Source: Psettodes erumei (lineage: Eukaryota; Chordata; Actinopteri; Pleuronectiformes; Psettodidae). From it: a DNA stretch of 64,000 nucleotides. The stretch is taken from positions 419,501 to 483,500 of the forward strand of contig JAFBJZ010000899.1 of the NCBI GenBank assembly GCA_016785225.1. The letters are read 5' to 3'. The translations under genes were made by a program, and so were the position numbers. The notes beneath the pieces were generated by a model. The model was given only the letters and a program-made list of their open reading frames with translations, did not search any database and was not told the DNA's origin. Shown piece after piece: positions 1-14,100 of the stretch (its first letter is position 1; each line of letters begins with the position of its first letter).

Positions 1-52
1 GGGGGACTTCATGTTGACTTTGTTTTTGTTTGCTTGTGTTACTAACCTGCAG

Positions 53-120
53 ACTATGGTGACACCACAGTGATAGCCCAGTCAGGACCTCCTGTCCTCC
101 CCCGGTCACCCACTGCTGAT
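53..120 (+). CDS. Possible partial exon at the left edge
   Basis: A near-ideal 3' splice site precedes position 53: a T-rich tract, a perfect TACTAAC branch sequence (40-46) and CTGCAG. The following frame (from 55) is open and not low-complexity, reading YGDTTVIAQSG then a proline-rich stretch, until GTTAGA at 121, a weak donor. After that the sequence turns into pure pyrimidine-rich intron-like DNA. I do not recognise the peptide. If real, the exon belongs to a gene whose other exons lie outside the window or far off. Confidence 0.25.
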
Positions 121-552
121 GTTAGAATGACCCTCACCTCACCTCCTCTATCCTCCCACACCTTGTTCTTCGCCTCTTTTCCCTTTGTGTTATCCATTTT
201 CCCCACTTTTTTCCTTCTTTATCTGTTCTTCTCTTCTCTTCTCCTCTCTTTCCCCTTTTTCTTACCCCCTCCTCTCTTTGATTTCCCCTATCCCCTCGAT
301 GTCATGCCTTCCCTCCCTCCCTCCCCCTCTCCCTTCATCGATGATGACTCCAGTAAATATCTGTGATAAACTTTGCCCTGCCTCTCTTTCATCTCCAACA
401 TTCACCAAACAGACATGGAATAAAAGACAAACAGAACTGGATTGACAGCAAGCCAGATAGAACTTGCAGGCAGACACAAATATTTTGTGCCGCACATGTT
501 TATTCAGGCGCTGGCGGGCTCCAATGGGGTGACCTCATCAGGCTCACACACA

Positions 553-554
<2 letters not shown>

Positions 555-641
<87 letters not shown>
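555..641. repeat. (CA)n microsatellite, 87 bp uninterrupted
   Basis: About 43 perfect CA units, the longest pure dinucleotide run in the window. Such length predicts high polymorphism. Confidence 0.98.
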
Positions 642-1008
642 CCACACACACATACAGATCAACAGTTCACCTAGTTCAGAATCACCGAGTTTGCTTTTCA
701 AAAGTGGGATAACAGTGATTATCAAAGCATCTGTCCTGTACATGTTCATGTAATCCCATTATGTGTTACCTGACTATGTAAGTAAGTAGTATAAGTAACA
801 TACACACATACACATGCATGCCACCCCGCACACACATGCACGCACACACACGCACACACAGCTTTTTCCAATAACACACAGGTCCAGAGCAGTTGCTGGT
901 CATTGTTATGAAGACACAGGCTGTGGTGAACTCAGTGAACTAGAAAAACAATTGGCTCAGACTTCCTGCTGGCTTCCTCTGTAGTGAGGTAGGCCCCTAA
1001 CACCACTA

Positions 1009-1065
<57 letters not shown>
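1009..1065. repeat. Compound (CT)n(CA)n microsatellite
   Basis: Eight CT units pass directly into about 20 CA units, a junction typical of vertebrate compound microsatellites. Confidence 0.97.
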
Positions 1066-1072
<7 letters not shown>

Positions 1073-2637
1073 CATAAGCACACACAGGGGTGACAAGCCT
1101 GAGTGTCTTCCCGCCATCCTGTTTTCGAGCCAGAGTTTATTTTGGTCATGTGCCGGAACCGTGCTGTACAGGAAGGGGTAGCCTCGTTGCGCGCGCGCGT
1201 GTGTGTGTTTGTGTGTGTGGAGGACGGGGAAATTCAGAAGAAAATTCCTCTGTCTGTCATAATATAAACAGGTCCATATTGGGGACTAGCGGTACACGGA
1301 GCTCCGTGTAAACAGAAACACGCGTCAACAACTCACTTCCCACCACCACCACATCTCCTTTTACTTATATTGTTATGAAAGGTGACAAGTGATTGAGATA
1401 ACTAAAAGAAATTACCTAAATTATCTCCAGCTGTTGTGGTTACCACTACTTTCGCTATCGCAGTACATGCATGAGTGAAATGTGGTAATTCTTGCTTTCC
1501 TCAACTTTTTTGTCTGTATCATGTAATTAAAAAGCCAGAAAACTTTTTCATATTACTGAGTTACTGCAGTCTTGTATCATGTAGTTTTTGTGGGAAAGAT
1601 TTCTTCAGGATAAGGTGGTTCCACTGAAAACCCTTCATAGCAAATGGGGTGCGAGGGCCTTGTTCTGCAGCCACCCTATTCAATTCCATTAACTCCATCA
1701 CACTGATTAAAACAGGGGTGGTGATATACAGGGCAGAAAACAAAACAACAGTGTCATCTGGCAAAAACTTTGAAACTGGTCCAACGTTTGTCGCATTACA
1801 ATGGGATTTTTAAGGGGATTATAGATTTTGGTTGTCTCACTGTTTTCACTTTACATTTAATCGGCAAACCTGTAAATGATCCACAGATATTTAGATAAAT
1901 TATCAACCAGGACCCAGATAAAAAAGGATAGTCCTTTTGAAGAACCAGCCATGTGGCAACCATACCTTTATACCTTAATGAATGTTTCCTTTATGACTTT
2001 TTCTAGTGAAAATAGCTTGTATAACAGCACCCACTACTACAACTACTTAAGTAGCTACTTTTATTACCGGTATGAGCACTGTTAGCTACTAAATCATCTG
2101 ACTGCAATAACAGACGCTACTAAAATCATGCTGTTTCCTTTGCTAGAGGGCTGCTACTGTGTTTGTATGGAGTGAATTAAAAATAACACGCACACAAAAA
2201 ACCCTTCTGTCTTTTCTTATGACTCAGCATTCAGTCAGTGTTGAGAATGATTCATTCACAAAGCGCCGTGGTTTGTGTTTGTTTGATGCCCTTTCTCCCG
2301 AGCCTCACTGACTCACTGAGTTTAATTAGCAGTGAGAGCTCTGAATAGACTGTGAAGATTTTTATGGAAGGAAAATGCACCTTCTTGTCAGCGTACTGCT
2401 TGTCACAAACCAAGGCTGCATACCAGAACGTCCCATCACTCATCATTAAGATTAAGCAGATTTGCCATGATGTCCCAAATTAAATTCTTGCTTGTAGTGA
2501 AATCCTAAATAGCAGTGAGTGAAAGCTACATCTGAAGAAAGCTGTTTTAACCATGAATAACTCATAGGGACAATACACCTGGATATAAAGCATCAGATCT
2601 GGCTGGTAAAGGGTTACTACATGCAGGTTCAAAAGGT

Positions 2638-2750
2638 ACTGGCTTCATATTTACTGTCCAGACATGGTAGTGGTATCAATCTTCCCATCTTACTTTCAAA
2701 ACAAATGAGCATACTTCCCAAAATGTCAAAGTATTCTTTTAATATGCTGC
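2638..2750 (-). repeat. Dispersed fish repeat, GTTAGCTTAGC family, end fragment
   Basis: Contains GGCTTCATATTTACTGTCCA, GTGGTATCAATCTTCCCATC and CCCAAAATGTCAAAGTATTC in the order and spacing I recall for the reverse strand of a dispersed repeat seen in many teleosts. Other copies here are at 20745, 30345, 61210, 61425 and 62375. No coding capacity. Confidence 0.65.
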
Positions 2751-3322
2751 ACAAATTTTAAATTCAGACATTCTTTCTCCTGTTTATTCAGATGCTGGAA
2801 CAGCACTAATATAAGCATCCTTTAATGAATGCCTTTGGGGAGCATCGAACTCATGAACGCTCATCGCAGAGTCTCCACAGCAGCTGTGGGACATGACCAT
2901 TCAGGGGGAAACTCGAGTGTGATGTACACTCGGGCTTAGCCGCTCCATGGTTGGGCAGCCAGTGGTGTGCTGACCTCACACTATGCTCCATTTCCTGTTT
3001 TCCCCAGTGCCCGTGTTAGCACGTGGGTTAATAGTATCCAGGATAGTACTAGTCATGCATATACTGCATGTATGAATGCATTATAGATACCCACAAGCAG
3101 AACGAAAAATGCACAATATTTAGTTTGCTCACACATGAATTAAAGCTGCCCATCCACCATTGTCACTATCAACTGCCCTGCCCTACATACAATGATTCAT
3201 ATTATTAACAGAGCCAGTTGTATCCACATGGATAGCTTTTTCATCATCTGATTTCTGCACAGAAACTTGAGTTTGACCCACGCGTTTGATTTCTTGTGTG
3301 AATGATGCCATGCTAATGACTG

Positions 3323-3362
3323 TATGCTAAATATGAAGCTACCATTCAGCAGCTGGCAAGAA
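3323..3362 (+). repeat. Small fragment of the same fish repeat
   Basis: TAAATATGAAGCTACCA then CAGCAGCTGG matches the part of the family just before its GTTAGCTTAGC core. It is only about 40 bp, so it could be chance. Confidence 0.35.
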
Positions 3363-5397
3363 CTATAGAAATAAACTACTGTTATACACTAACTACTATA
3401 CATAACTTTTAAAGTTGTTTTCTTAAAGAAGAGAACACCAACATGACAGTTCAGGGATCTGTAAAGACCCTGAGCTTGCTGAGATGCCTGTATGACTTAG
3501 GAAATACATTCTTCAAGGTCATAGAATTGGGATGAAAACACCATTTTACCTGGTCAATAAGAGGAATGATGCCAACTAGGGTGACTTTGTTTTACTAAAC
3601 AACTGGATAGCAACTGTGACAACTGGTCCTAATTTCATGTAGTCTACGTGAATTGTGGCTGCCTGGGCCACACTGTAAGAAGTTGTTGTTAGCATGCAGA
3701 TTCCATGGGGCTTTCGAGAGCACGTGCCTTTGTCGTCATGAAGAGAGAGGGTCAGGAGGCCACTGATGTCAGCTGAGAGTTTGCACCCACCTACATGCGC
3801 GTGCACATACACACTCTAAGCCTGTTCCCTTTGTATCCAATGTTCAACACGTACAGCAATTGACATCCTGTTTTTCCCCATCGTGACAAGCGTCAACACC
3901 CCAGTTAACAAATAAACATGGTATGTGAACACATGCAAACACAAACACACGGAGGGTTAAAACCTGGTAGCGTTGTGTCAAGGAAGCATGTATTACTAAT
4001 GAAATAAACATTTCCTGGTTTTGTCACATGCACAACTTCCCTGGTTATACAAAAATAAAAGAGAAGTAAATAAAAAATACAGCGAATAAAAAAACATTCC
4101 ATTTCAAGGCCAACAGCTTGCCTTGGCCCAGCATCCTATACGATCATAATCGTGATTAAAATTTGAATGAATGCTCGTCGTCTGTACTGTCAACACTGTT
4201 CATCTCAACTTATTAATGCAAAAATGTGGATGGAATGCGGCTTTGACTTGTTCAACTGGCCTTCAGGTTTACATGTAGCAACAGAATGAACGAGGACGTC
4301 AACTGAATGCAATGAAATGATCAAACACATTTTTACTTTCTTATTCACAGTCATGCTCAGCACTCCTACTCAGAGACAACAGTTTGACCTGATTTAATGT
4401 CTGTTGTGCTTCCCCATCACTTCAGTGAGATTGAATGAACAAAATGTAAATAATGCAGCCACATAAACAATGTTTATCACTGCAACCTTCTTAATTTAGC
4501 ATGTTAGCTAGACAAAAAATGCTAATTAGCGGCACCTATTTAAGACTGATGGAGTTATGTGACCTGAATATCAGGAGTATCACCAAGTGAAATGAAATGC
4601 AATTGCATTCCATGACCTTCCACTGAATAGCTGTTGAATTTTTTCAGTCTGGATGGAATGACTGACTGAGAGTTTGACATTAGTAAAGACCTTGCACATT
4701 CAGTTGACTAATAAAGGAGCTCTTACTGGATGAATAGCTCAAAAATAGCTGCTTCTTTTGTTGACGTCCTTGCACTTACTCTGTACCTGCTAAGACTGCA
4801 AGTCACTGTTGCTCGGAGCAACAGCTTAAAACTCAAAAAACGTTCTGGAGATACCATGTAAACAAAACTAATAAAAACAATAAACTAACCAACTCTGGGT
4901 TCAGGTGGTGTTTGCCCGCCTGCAGAGTAATATTCTGATTGATTTGTCCAGAGCTACCCCGCAGTCCGTTTTAACCCACAGTGATGCTTGGCAGAGCGCT
5001 GGCAGCCTTACTGGAATACAGCTGTTGTGTAACTGTTGGCCGTTCCACTATTGACGTGTTCTGGGATACGGCCACATTTTGCTCACGGGGTAAACATTTG
5101 GGCTAAAGGTGGGAGGTCAGTAGTGTGAACTGATAAGAGCCTTACGAGAAATTCGAGGCAAGCTGAAATAGCATGCAACATTTTGTAATTTTGTAACTTT
5201 GTCCAGTTAATCCACCTGTGCTGTGATGTAACTCATGTTAGCATCCAGTTGTGAGTTGAAAATACATCGTGAATAGGATTGTTTATATCTCATGCAGTGC
5301 ATTGATGCAATACTACACAACACAAACACACCTCTGCTGCTGGTGTTGGTTAGCATCGATCGGATCACTGGTTCAGACACTCTGAAAGTCCCAAAGG

Positions 5398-5411
5398 GTC
5401 GCTATAGCAAC
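5398..5411. promoter_or_regulatory. RFX-like X-box motif
   Basis: GTCGCTATAGCAAC has two near-inverted half sites (GTYGCT/AGCAAC) with a 2-bp gap, matching the RFX consensus apart from small deviations. It is in a CpG-richer patch without a visible gene. Confidence 0.3.
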
Positions 5412-7231
5412 TGGAGCCAAAATAAAGCAGCCGTCGAGACAGCGGCGGCAGCTTCAGCTGGCACACCCACACACACACTCAACCCCCTCTGGCCTTGGCA
5501 CCTAGAAACAGACACAAAATGAGCTGTATATTAGACCGCAGAGGGAGAAACGACTGAGAGAGAGAAACATCGAGGCAGAGCGGCAGAGGAGGGGAAAAAC
5601 GTGTCCTGGAATAACCCCTGTTCACTCGGTTCGGTGTTCCAAAGAGGACATATTTAGCAGCCTCTCTGACTGGCAGGAACCCATACTCTCTCTTAGCCTC
5701 TTCTTCACACACACACAGACATACACACACATGCGCAAACACACACGTATAGACTGCCCAGGTCCGCCTGGCACTCACCGACTCGCTCACTCACTATATT
5801 ACTTTCTGCGTGTGTGTGTGTGTATGTGTGCGTTTGTCATCCATGCCAAGGGGCAGACAGGCCGCCTGTTCATAGCGACGCACTGTGAACGCAGAAACCT
5901 CCTCCTCCTCCTCCGGGCCCTCGCTAGAATGTTCCAGGAGCTCAGAGAGAGGCTCTGCAGGGCCAAGCTGGCACCTCGACGCCTGCAGAGATGACCAATC
6001 CTCAACAGTGAGTTTGTGGCCAAACAGCGATAGTAACAGCAGGTCGGTGTGACCACAATTCTGGGTCTGTGACGACCAAGCTAAACAATGAAACAAAAAG
6101 TTAAAAAGCAGCTTTGGAGCCTTGGACCTGGGCCGCGACTTGAAACCTTTTTGTTTCACTTTGCTTTGTTCAACGTATCTTCATATTTGATGTGCAAGTG
6201 TAAAAAAAAGTGTTAAACGTTTGAATCAATTCAAGTCTTGTTGAGAACGATAATAAGAGTATTTCCAAGAAAGGTTGAACTCTTCCATTAACAGTTAGAG
6301 AGCAAAACAAATACATAAAAATACTCTTAATTCTCTCTAAAGTGCAGAATATCAGTACAGAATAAAAATAAACCTTTCTCCTTTGGCCTTGATCAAGGAT
6401 TCTGTTCAACTGTGAATCACTTACAGTACTGAAAGAAGGGTTTCAGTTGTCAGCGTGTCTGAATCCCTTGCCAAGTAAAATGAACATACAGAGGGTTTTA
6501 GCCTTGGTAAAGATGCTTTTGCAGATGACAGTCGAGCAGCAGGGCATTACAGTCAGCGCATAGGAGCCTGTGAGCCATTTAATACAATGTAGACTATACA
6601 TATCACACCCATGTGTACACAGCGTATTCGTCATTGTATATTCATTCATCATAATGTAAACATTATGGTCAGAGCTGTGGAGAGGGATGGTGAGAGTCCG
6701 GCAGCGCTTCGGAGCAGTGTGCCGCAAGGCAGTCACACTGAGTCATTTTACATTTCAAGCAGTGATTCAGAGCAGCCTGGCTCAGGGAGCCGAAGGCCGC
6801 TGCTGTGTGTGATACATCCACCCGTGCCTACACCAGCATGTGATGTTTGATAGGCAGGTTTATTTTGGTTTTTGTCATTTCACATGACAAACCTGTCGTT
6901 TCCATCAGAAAAAGATGTTATTTGTGAGCCTAACTTTGTTCAGCTACCAAGCCAAATCAGATATTAACTGTAGTTCAGAAGGCTTACATAATTCAATTTA
7001 GCCCATGAATATCTACAGTAAATGTAGATATGACTGCCTGCCTCTTCACTGCAATCTATCAAATAAAGGCAAAATGGAAAAGAAATATCTTGACAAACAG
7101 ATTGTCATGCTATTTCTTTTTAGGACCCTATCATTAAGGTAAACACACATACAGTGACAGTAAACATGGACTTAATAGTCAGATGCAGATCTTTAATTTT
7201 TTGATGTTGTGGTTATACTTTGAAGACATGT

Positions 7232-7234
<3 letters not shown>

Positions 7235-7272
<38 letters not shown>
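7235..7272. repeat. (TC)n microsatellite
   Basis: About 19 TC units, followed 107 bp later by the GGGGT-repeat quadruplex motif at 7379. Confidence 0.97.
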
Positions 7273-7276
<4 letters not shown>

Positions 7277-7378
7277 TTTGAGGGGGTGTGTTGTCATGGA
7301 GTGCACACATGAATGCAGCCACTTAACACCAGCAGTTACCACTTGATTAATTAGGTTGAACCAAGGGGCCAGGGAAGA

Positions 7379-7397
7379 GGGGTGGGGTGGGGTGGGG
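7379..7397 (+). other. Strong G-quadruplex motif
   Basis: GGGGTGGGGTGGGGTGGGG: four G4 tracts with single-T loops, the pattern expected to fold into a very stable parallel quadruplex. No gene is visible nearby. Confidence 0.75.
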
Positions 7398-7399
7398 TA

Positions 7400-10039
7400 G
7401 AGGGTTATTTTTTGTTAAATTAGGCTTTGGCTTGGTATTCCTTGAATTCACTGTGCAGAAATCTACATGATTAGGGCAACAGTCAAACTGAATTTTTCTG
7501 AAGGTAAATATGGGCAGAGGTTAATTGTAAATAGGTTTTAAATATTGGGAGAGTGCCCATGCGCCCTTTATTGTTGGTAGGCACCCAAGATATATAAACC
7601 AGGTGGGAGAGCAGTGCTGATCTTCAGATTAAGGGGGTCATGTTAGGACTCTGCTGGGGGAAACTTATAGTTCTGCCTTTAGTTTTGTTCTGCTATCAGC
7701 CTGTAATGTTGGGGGAGATCATGTGAACTTTTGCTGTGTCTGTTGCTGGTTCCCTTCCTCCCTACACTTTACACCTGCATCCTGATGGTCTATAAAGCTT
7801 ATACCTACAAATAACACTAACAAGACGGAAGACACAAACAGTAAAACAACAGAACGTGAACGTGAACATGCTGCAATGCAAATTCCCATGGATGGCGGAG
7901 GGATATGGCAGCACTTCATATATGGGAATAGCAGAAGATTGTGCCACATTTTACGAGCTGGAGTTGACTTGCAGTTTGGAATGGAAATGTTTTTACAAGT
8001 GCCACAATTCATTTAATTTAAATGCATTCATTTACACTAAACAGAGAAACAGATGGAAAGAAAATGGCCATGACCTCAAAGGCCTTTATAAATATTAGGG
8101 TCAGAAATCTCAATGCAAAGACCTGATTGATAATGTCCTGCTTTATGAGAGTAAATGAATACCATGTTCTGGTGATAATGCGTTTTTAATGTTGGTGGAA
8201 TCGCATCATTTTATTCTAGATGTAACCAAACTGGTCACTGTGCACATTTGCATAATGATGCTGCTTAAGAAGAGGAGGTGTGAATTCTTGGAAATCCTGT
8301 CGTTAAGTTTGCCAGTCACATGAAACCAGGGGAAGTGTGCATCACACTCCGTTTGAAGCGGGAGACACCGATGGTTTCAAATAGATTTTTCACACATGAT
8401 GCAAACACACACACGCGCTACAAGTAGCAAGTCTTTCAAGGAAACGCCCCTGGAGAGCTCTCGCTTACAGCTTGGCAGTCCTGTACCTGATCTCTGAGCC
8501 TTGACAACAACACAAACACACATGCATGCACATACACACACACGCATAATGCTTTCTAGGCAAAAGTGCTAATCTAAAGCGAGCTATGAATGTTCATGGA
8601 CATATTCCAGAGACTGCAGTGTAGACATACCACGTGTATGTGTGGGTGTGCACACGTCTATCTCTTGACCCAGCGTCTTCTCGAATCGCTGCCCTTCCCT
8701 TACTATCGAAGCAACCTTGAAATGATCTTTGGATCACACATTCACGTGTCTGCAGGGCTTGTAAAAAGCTCCCTCCCTTCCTCTTTCTCTTTCACACACC
8801 CATAAACACACACACTGACTATCCTTAAAGGGTTGGGTAACACAGTGATACCAGTAAACAATTTGTTCAAGCTTCCTATGTCCACCTTGACAACAAACAC
8901 GGAGGCCAGGAACACAGCAAAGTTCAAGCCCGTAATAAACTGCTACTGATAGTACTGTGCACACGCTGGCCTGTGTACAGTACACACAAGTACACGCACA
9001 CTCTTTTAGTTTTTTTTATTTTTATATCTTGTATTATGTAAACAGTACACACACCCATGTGCATTTTATTGACAGCACTTATTACACCACCTCGTGCTCC
9101 TGAGTGATACATGGTTTACATTTAAATGGATCCTCAGGGATGGACTTGAGGAAACGTTGATCCTGCCTCCTCCCCATGCTCAGAGCACTTAAAGCCGATG
9201 GTCACTGCACACCACTCACTCACTCACCACTTTTCTGTTTGCTTTCTATTCTCACACGGCACACACACAGTAATAACAGTGGCACGCTTCCCATTAGAAA
9301 TTCTCAGTCATTTTAAAATTGGGTTCTGGATTCAAGACGGGGGGAGCAAAGTTTCCATTTCAACCCAGTGACCATCAGTTTTAGCTAGCTGAGATAACAA
9401 CTGCCAGATTGGCAGCTGGTTCTGGATGTTTTGAGAGCTTATAGCATCCCGAACCAGATTCCACACAACGGGTAAACACACACCAGAAGTGGTTGTCATG
9501 TATGGGGCTTTTTTATTTTACCTAACCACTAACCCAACCAAATAATGCAGTTTGTTAATGATATGCACCTTGATTGATTAAGGTACTTAGGCCTACATGC
9601 TAATATTTGAAGAATGCATTAAACACTGATCCTAACACTTTTTCTTCTTGTATTTTTGAAAAAGACTAAAGAAACAGACACTTCCCTCCAAATATTTAAT
9701 GTTGCTTTCAGTAAAGCCCCATACACACCACTTAAACAAGCTTGACAGGCGTTCCATGTCTCCTGCAGTTGCTAAACTATGATTGGACAATTGCTGCTAA
9801 TGGGAGGGGTTGAGTGAATTCCTGGTGGTAATAAAAAATATATATATAGTCATGGAGTGAATTTATTGCAATTACTATAAACTTACATGAGGATAATTGC
9901 TTTAATCTACAAAATATGTTTGCTTTTTTGTTTGTTAGTTGCCAGCATGCACTAGTATATGTGTTTAACTGTGCATGAGCATGTTTGTGCACAATTCCCA
10001 AGGGCCAGGTCTAGCATCACTAAATATTTTACAGCACGC
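7400..10039. other. Non-coding, nothing gene-like
   Basis: Unique sequence with short CA-rich patches (about 8404-8550 and 8990-9060) and a TATATATATA run near 9839-9848. No exon, repeat family or RNA gene recognised. Confidence 0.5.
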
Positions 10040-10270
10040 CAATCCACTTCCAGTCGTAATGGGCGGCCATCCCGCTCACAGCGGGGAGGGGCCTGGCTTG
10101 ATGAGGCTTTAGCCTGCTGAGACTAGCAGGGAGTTGGGTCAATTTCTTGCTAATGGCCTCTCATACAGTAGCTCTAATGATAAAAGATGATGCACAGAGG
10201 CATGGGGAGGATGAACTGCAGGAAGGAAATGTGTGATTAACAGGAGTGGAGCATAAAAAAAGAATGGTTC
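10040..10270. promoter_or_regulatory. Candidate conserved non-coding element
   Basis: A block of complex unique sequence with a GC-rich start (GGGCGGCCATCCCGC) and then GCTCTAATGATAAAAG-type A/T sites, free of repeats and stops-only frames. It looks unlike the surrounding low-complexity DNA. Conservation is an inference that needs alignment. Confidence 0.22.
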
Positions 10271-11097
10271 GTTCGTTATTGAGTGGATCATTCTTGCTTT
10301 TTTATTCAAGGGAACTGGAGATGATTTGTGTCAAGCTCCAATCAAAAAGCAGTAAATAACAGTAAAACAACATGTGAACAAACCCAAGGTGACCTTTCCC
10401 CTCCATCTGAGCTTTGCACACCCCAGTGGGTACGTCTCACTTCCATTTCAACCACGTCTCAATAGTCTGATATTGTTCCCCTCTGTCATGACGAATAAGC
10501 GACAGGGCAGTTCCATTAAAGCACAAAGTGAATGACACATGTTATGGGACTATCACGGTGTGCCAGGTGGAAACGGTTGACTGATCTCAGGGCAGGTATG
10601 TGCAGAAAGTGAGCCATTCTGGGCAGTCACATGAAGAATAATCCATTTCTGTTACTGCAGTATAAATAGCCTTGTGTAGGATTACATTGTGTGCTTTTGT
10701 GTAGCTTGATGTATATGAAGTATGAGTTGGTATATTTTAACCTGATGTGTATGTTTGATGTGTGTGTATATAATGCACACTTAAGAGTTCACTGTGAGTT
10801 TGTTGTTGTTTAACCTCCATGGCATGTGCGTTTATGGTTTGTGTGTGTGTGTGTGTGTGTGTAAAAGGAAAACTACCAGCCTGTCAGGTTAAAGTGATAG
10901 GCAGTACTATGAGGAATGCAGTTAAATGAAGCTGACTGGTTCTTTGCTAAGCCTCCTCGAGCATTCAGCAGTTATGTGTCACTTACAGCTGAGCCTTTTT
11001 TGGCACAGGAAATGTTGAGGGGTGTGTGTGTGGTGGGGGGGGATTCCAACCCGTATGAGGTCACTTGAAGTGTTTTTGTCGTTCCCCATCTGCCTCC

Positions 11098-11135
<38 letters not shown>

Positions 11136-14100
11136 GCACACAGTCTGACTGATGGAGGGGCCTAAGAATAGCTCTTTATGATGTTGCTAATGTAAACACA
11201 GCAGTTTCAAAACCTTACAGGGAGGTGGCAGCCGCCTGAAGGTTAAAGATGGAAGCTTGTGACCAGAAGGTCACCACTTTAAATACACCAACCCACAGGA
11301 AAAGAAAGGGTTAAAGAAGTGAAGAATACAATCTTCCCTTATTTTCTAAAACTGCCCTTGAGCATGGCCATTAGCCATTTGCTAATATGTCTGGAGCCCT
11401 CTCCTCCTTTTCTTCCTCTGCTGCATCAAACATCCCAAGCTGTCGCTGTAGATATGAATTTGCTCTTTGTCATCTCCCCATGTTAAATAACGGTTTTTGG
11501 CCTTAGCCATAACACAGTAAATTACCATTATCATGTGGCAAAACAGACACTATCATTACTGCGACTGCTACAGTGTGCATGCACTTTGGTAATCATGCCA
11601 TCGATAAAATGCTCCACGGTCCCACCAGATATACGATTAAAAAGGTTTGAGTCAGCCTGCCGACACAAAATAAAAGAGACAAATGATTCTCATCGGTCGA
11701 ACCGCAGGATTGATTGCAACTTCATACTTCCACTCTTTTTTTTCTTTTGTAAACTTGGTGAGCTGCCAGAGCCTAGCAGCTCCTCGTAAATTCACCAGGA
11801 AAGAAAAGCAATTGCAGAGAGAGGAAAGGAAAAAGAAAACATCACCATGGATGAGCTCAGCCTCTGGCTTTTTTCATTTTCTTGGTGGTGTAGATACAGT
11901 AGAACAGTTTAGGATGTACACTATAATAATGGCTGGTGGTACTCTGTAATAGATTCATACTGTAGTAGAAGCTAGCCCTGTTGAGCAGTGAATTTGGGAT
12001 AAGAATAGCTTTACACAAGAATAACAGAGTCATTAGGGCCTCTTGCCCTGGTCCAAAGAACACCCCCCATCCCCCAAAAAAGTTCCTCAAGGCTTTGACA
12101 CAAAAACAAGGTCAAGCACAGGCCTATTGCCTGCAAATGTTTTCACTCAAGCTTCCCAGATAAAAGCTGCTTTGGCACACTTGTTGTAGCTTCAGTGGCA
12201 ACAACTGGGCCCACAGAGCAGTTATCTGTGAGATGAAATGAGGAAATGCAAAAACATTCAAACGGCTCATATTGCCCGTGATAAAACCAACAAGATGGAA
12301 ATTGCATTAAGGTATGGTCATTCAAATCGTATTCTTCTGACGTCTTTTTTTATGATAACATTATTTTTCCTCATCTACTGCAGTGTTTTAAGTTAGAAAC
12401 TTGAAGTGGGTTCAACTCTGAATGGCTGGACTCAACACACACCAGCACACAACACCAACCTGATACGTTTAACTGAGTGGTATAACTCAATGACTCACTT
12501 GAGGTTTTGTACATTTTAATCCTTGTAAATCCTAATATTCTGAGACAGGATTTAGATTATCGCTCAAAATCAGAGCCTAATTTGACAAGGTTTGTAATGG
12601 TCAGCCAGCGTTCAGTCTGGATTGTGGTTTGTGGAAAATTGTGAAGAAACACTTCCTGGTGCATTGATTTACGAATAAAAAAACACAGGTATGGATACTG
12701 AATTCCAAAAATGTAATAAAGTCATGGCACACATCTTTGTCAGCAAGGGTCTTCAATATCCAGACTTTGCGCTGACACTCACGCTGGGTGCAGTTGTAAA
12801 AATTCAAACATGTTAGCAAGCATCCTGTAAACTGGAGTGTTTAAGTAAATCGACCTGTAACAGTGGCATATGATTGTGTTTTTAAAGACATGTCATTCAT
12901 TTCAAGGGTAATCTTTGTCCTTGACCCACAAAAACTCCTAGCAGCAGCTCGTCCTTTGTCACTTTCGATAGCTTTACTCTGAAACAGCATGTGTTTCCAG
13001 ATCCAGTTCGAGCTTTTACTGAAGTTATCTTGGGGCTGCTATACAGTCCAAGTAAAACATTCTTCAGTAGGTCAGTCAGACAGTCTGTGCATGTCTGTGT
13101 TTGGACAACTGGACAGTGAGACCTTTAGAAAGGTCAGTGGTTGGAGTAAGGTAGCTAAAGATAACACACACACACACACACACACACACTTTTCTGCACA
13201 TACATACATGTAGCTAAAGAGATTATGAGAGAAATGGAAATGCTGAGTCAGAGAGAGAGCAAAGGTAAAAGAAAAAATGTGGCCGGACACTCTCTTTTGC
13301 TTTCTCACTGCCTTACATTCAGACACACATTATTACGCATTAGGTATAAGGGGTAACTGCAGCAGGGGTCTCTGTTCTGACTGGTCCAGTTTAAGCCGCT
13401 GTGTTATGACAGCTCCCAACCTGAAGTGAGTTTGAGCCTTGGTGCAATCCACCGCATCACTTAAGATGGTACAACCTGTACTCTTCCAAATACTATTAGA
13501 CACACACCGCTAATCACCTCTCAGCTACACACAGTGGCTTTAAGGGTACAGAATGCACACTTGTGTCTGTGAGGTGGACGCTGCACTTGATGATGAAGCT
13601 CTCTCAGTTGACCTGCTCATTTTTGCTCAGAAAACCTTCCCTTCCGTTTGAAATTATACTTTTACCTGTTTAAGTACTTGTACCCTTCAGATTCCATCTT
13701 TATCAGCAAACGCAATTGTCTCATTTGTTAGCACAAGACCTAAACGTGGAACTTTGATCATGTGATAACAGGTGATCATGTATGGGGGAGATTGTAAACC
13801 TTGTCTGTGGTCAAGGATGACAGTAAGGTCAATGGCATCAGACATTAAAGGTCTCCTTGATCTTTGTCTGGCTGTCGACTGACCCTTGGATGACGACTCT
13901 GCCTGGTCTGGATTCTAGTGGTGTCTGGTATTATATATGGTATTGGTACGGAGCCTGTTCAAGAGATGAGATGAACACTGGAAATCTAGTAAATAGATCT
14001 ATTTTGTATGAAGACTCAGTTGTAAAAGGATTTTCCAGGAAATAAATCTAAAAATATTTCATTGCTCTTCTAATAAATCTGAACACATGACAAAAATCAC

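Larger units (their letters stand above)
121..2637. other. Non-coding stretch with CA/CT microsatellites
   Basis: Pyrimidine-rich at 140-340, then microsatellites at 555-641 and 1009-1065 and an imperfect CA run near 800-860. A GCGCGCGCGTGTGTG run lies at about 1189-1218. No gene or clear regulatory structure seen from 1310 to 2637. Confidence 0.6.
2751..7230. other. Non-coding, mostly unique sequence
   Basis: A/T-leaning sequence without a convincing exon. Notable points: a 14-bp palindrome AATGCAATTGCATT at 4596-4609, an RFX-like X-box at 5398-5411 inside a CpG-richer patch (5390-5460), and short CA/GT runs near 5705-5740 and 5812-5832. Confidence 0.55.
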
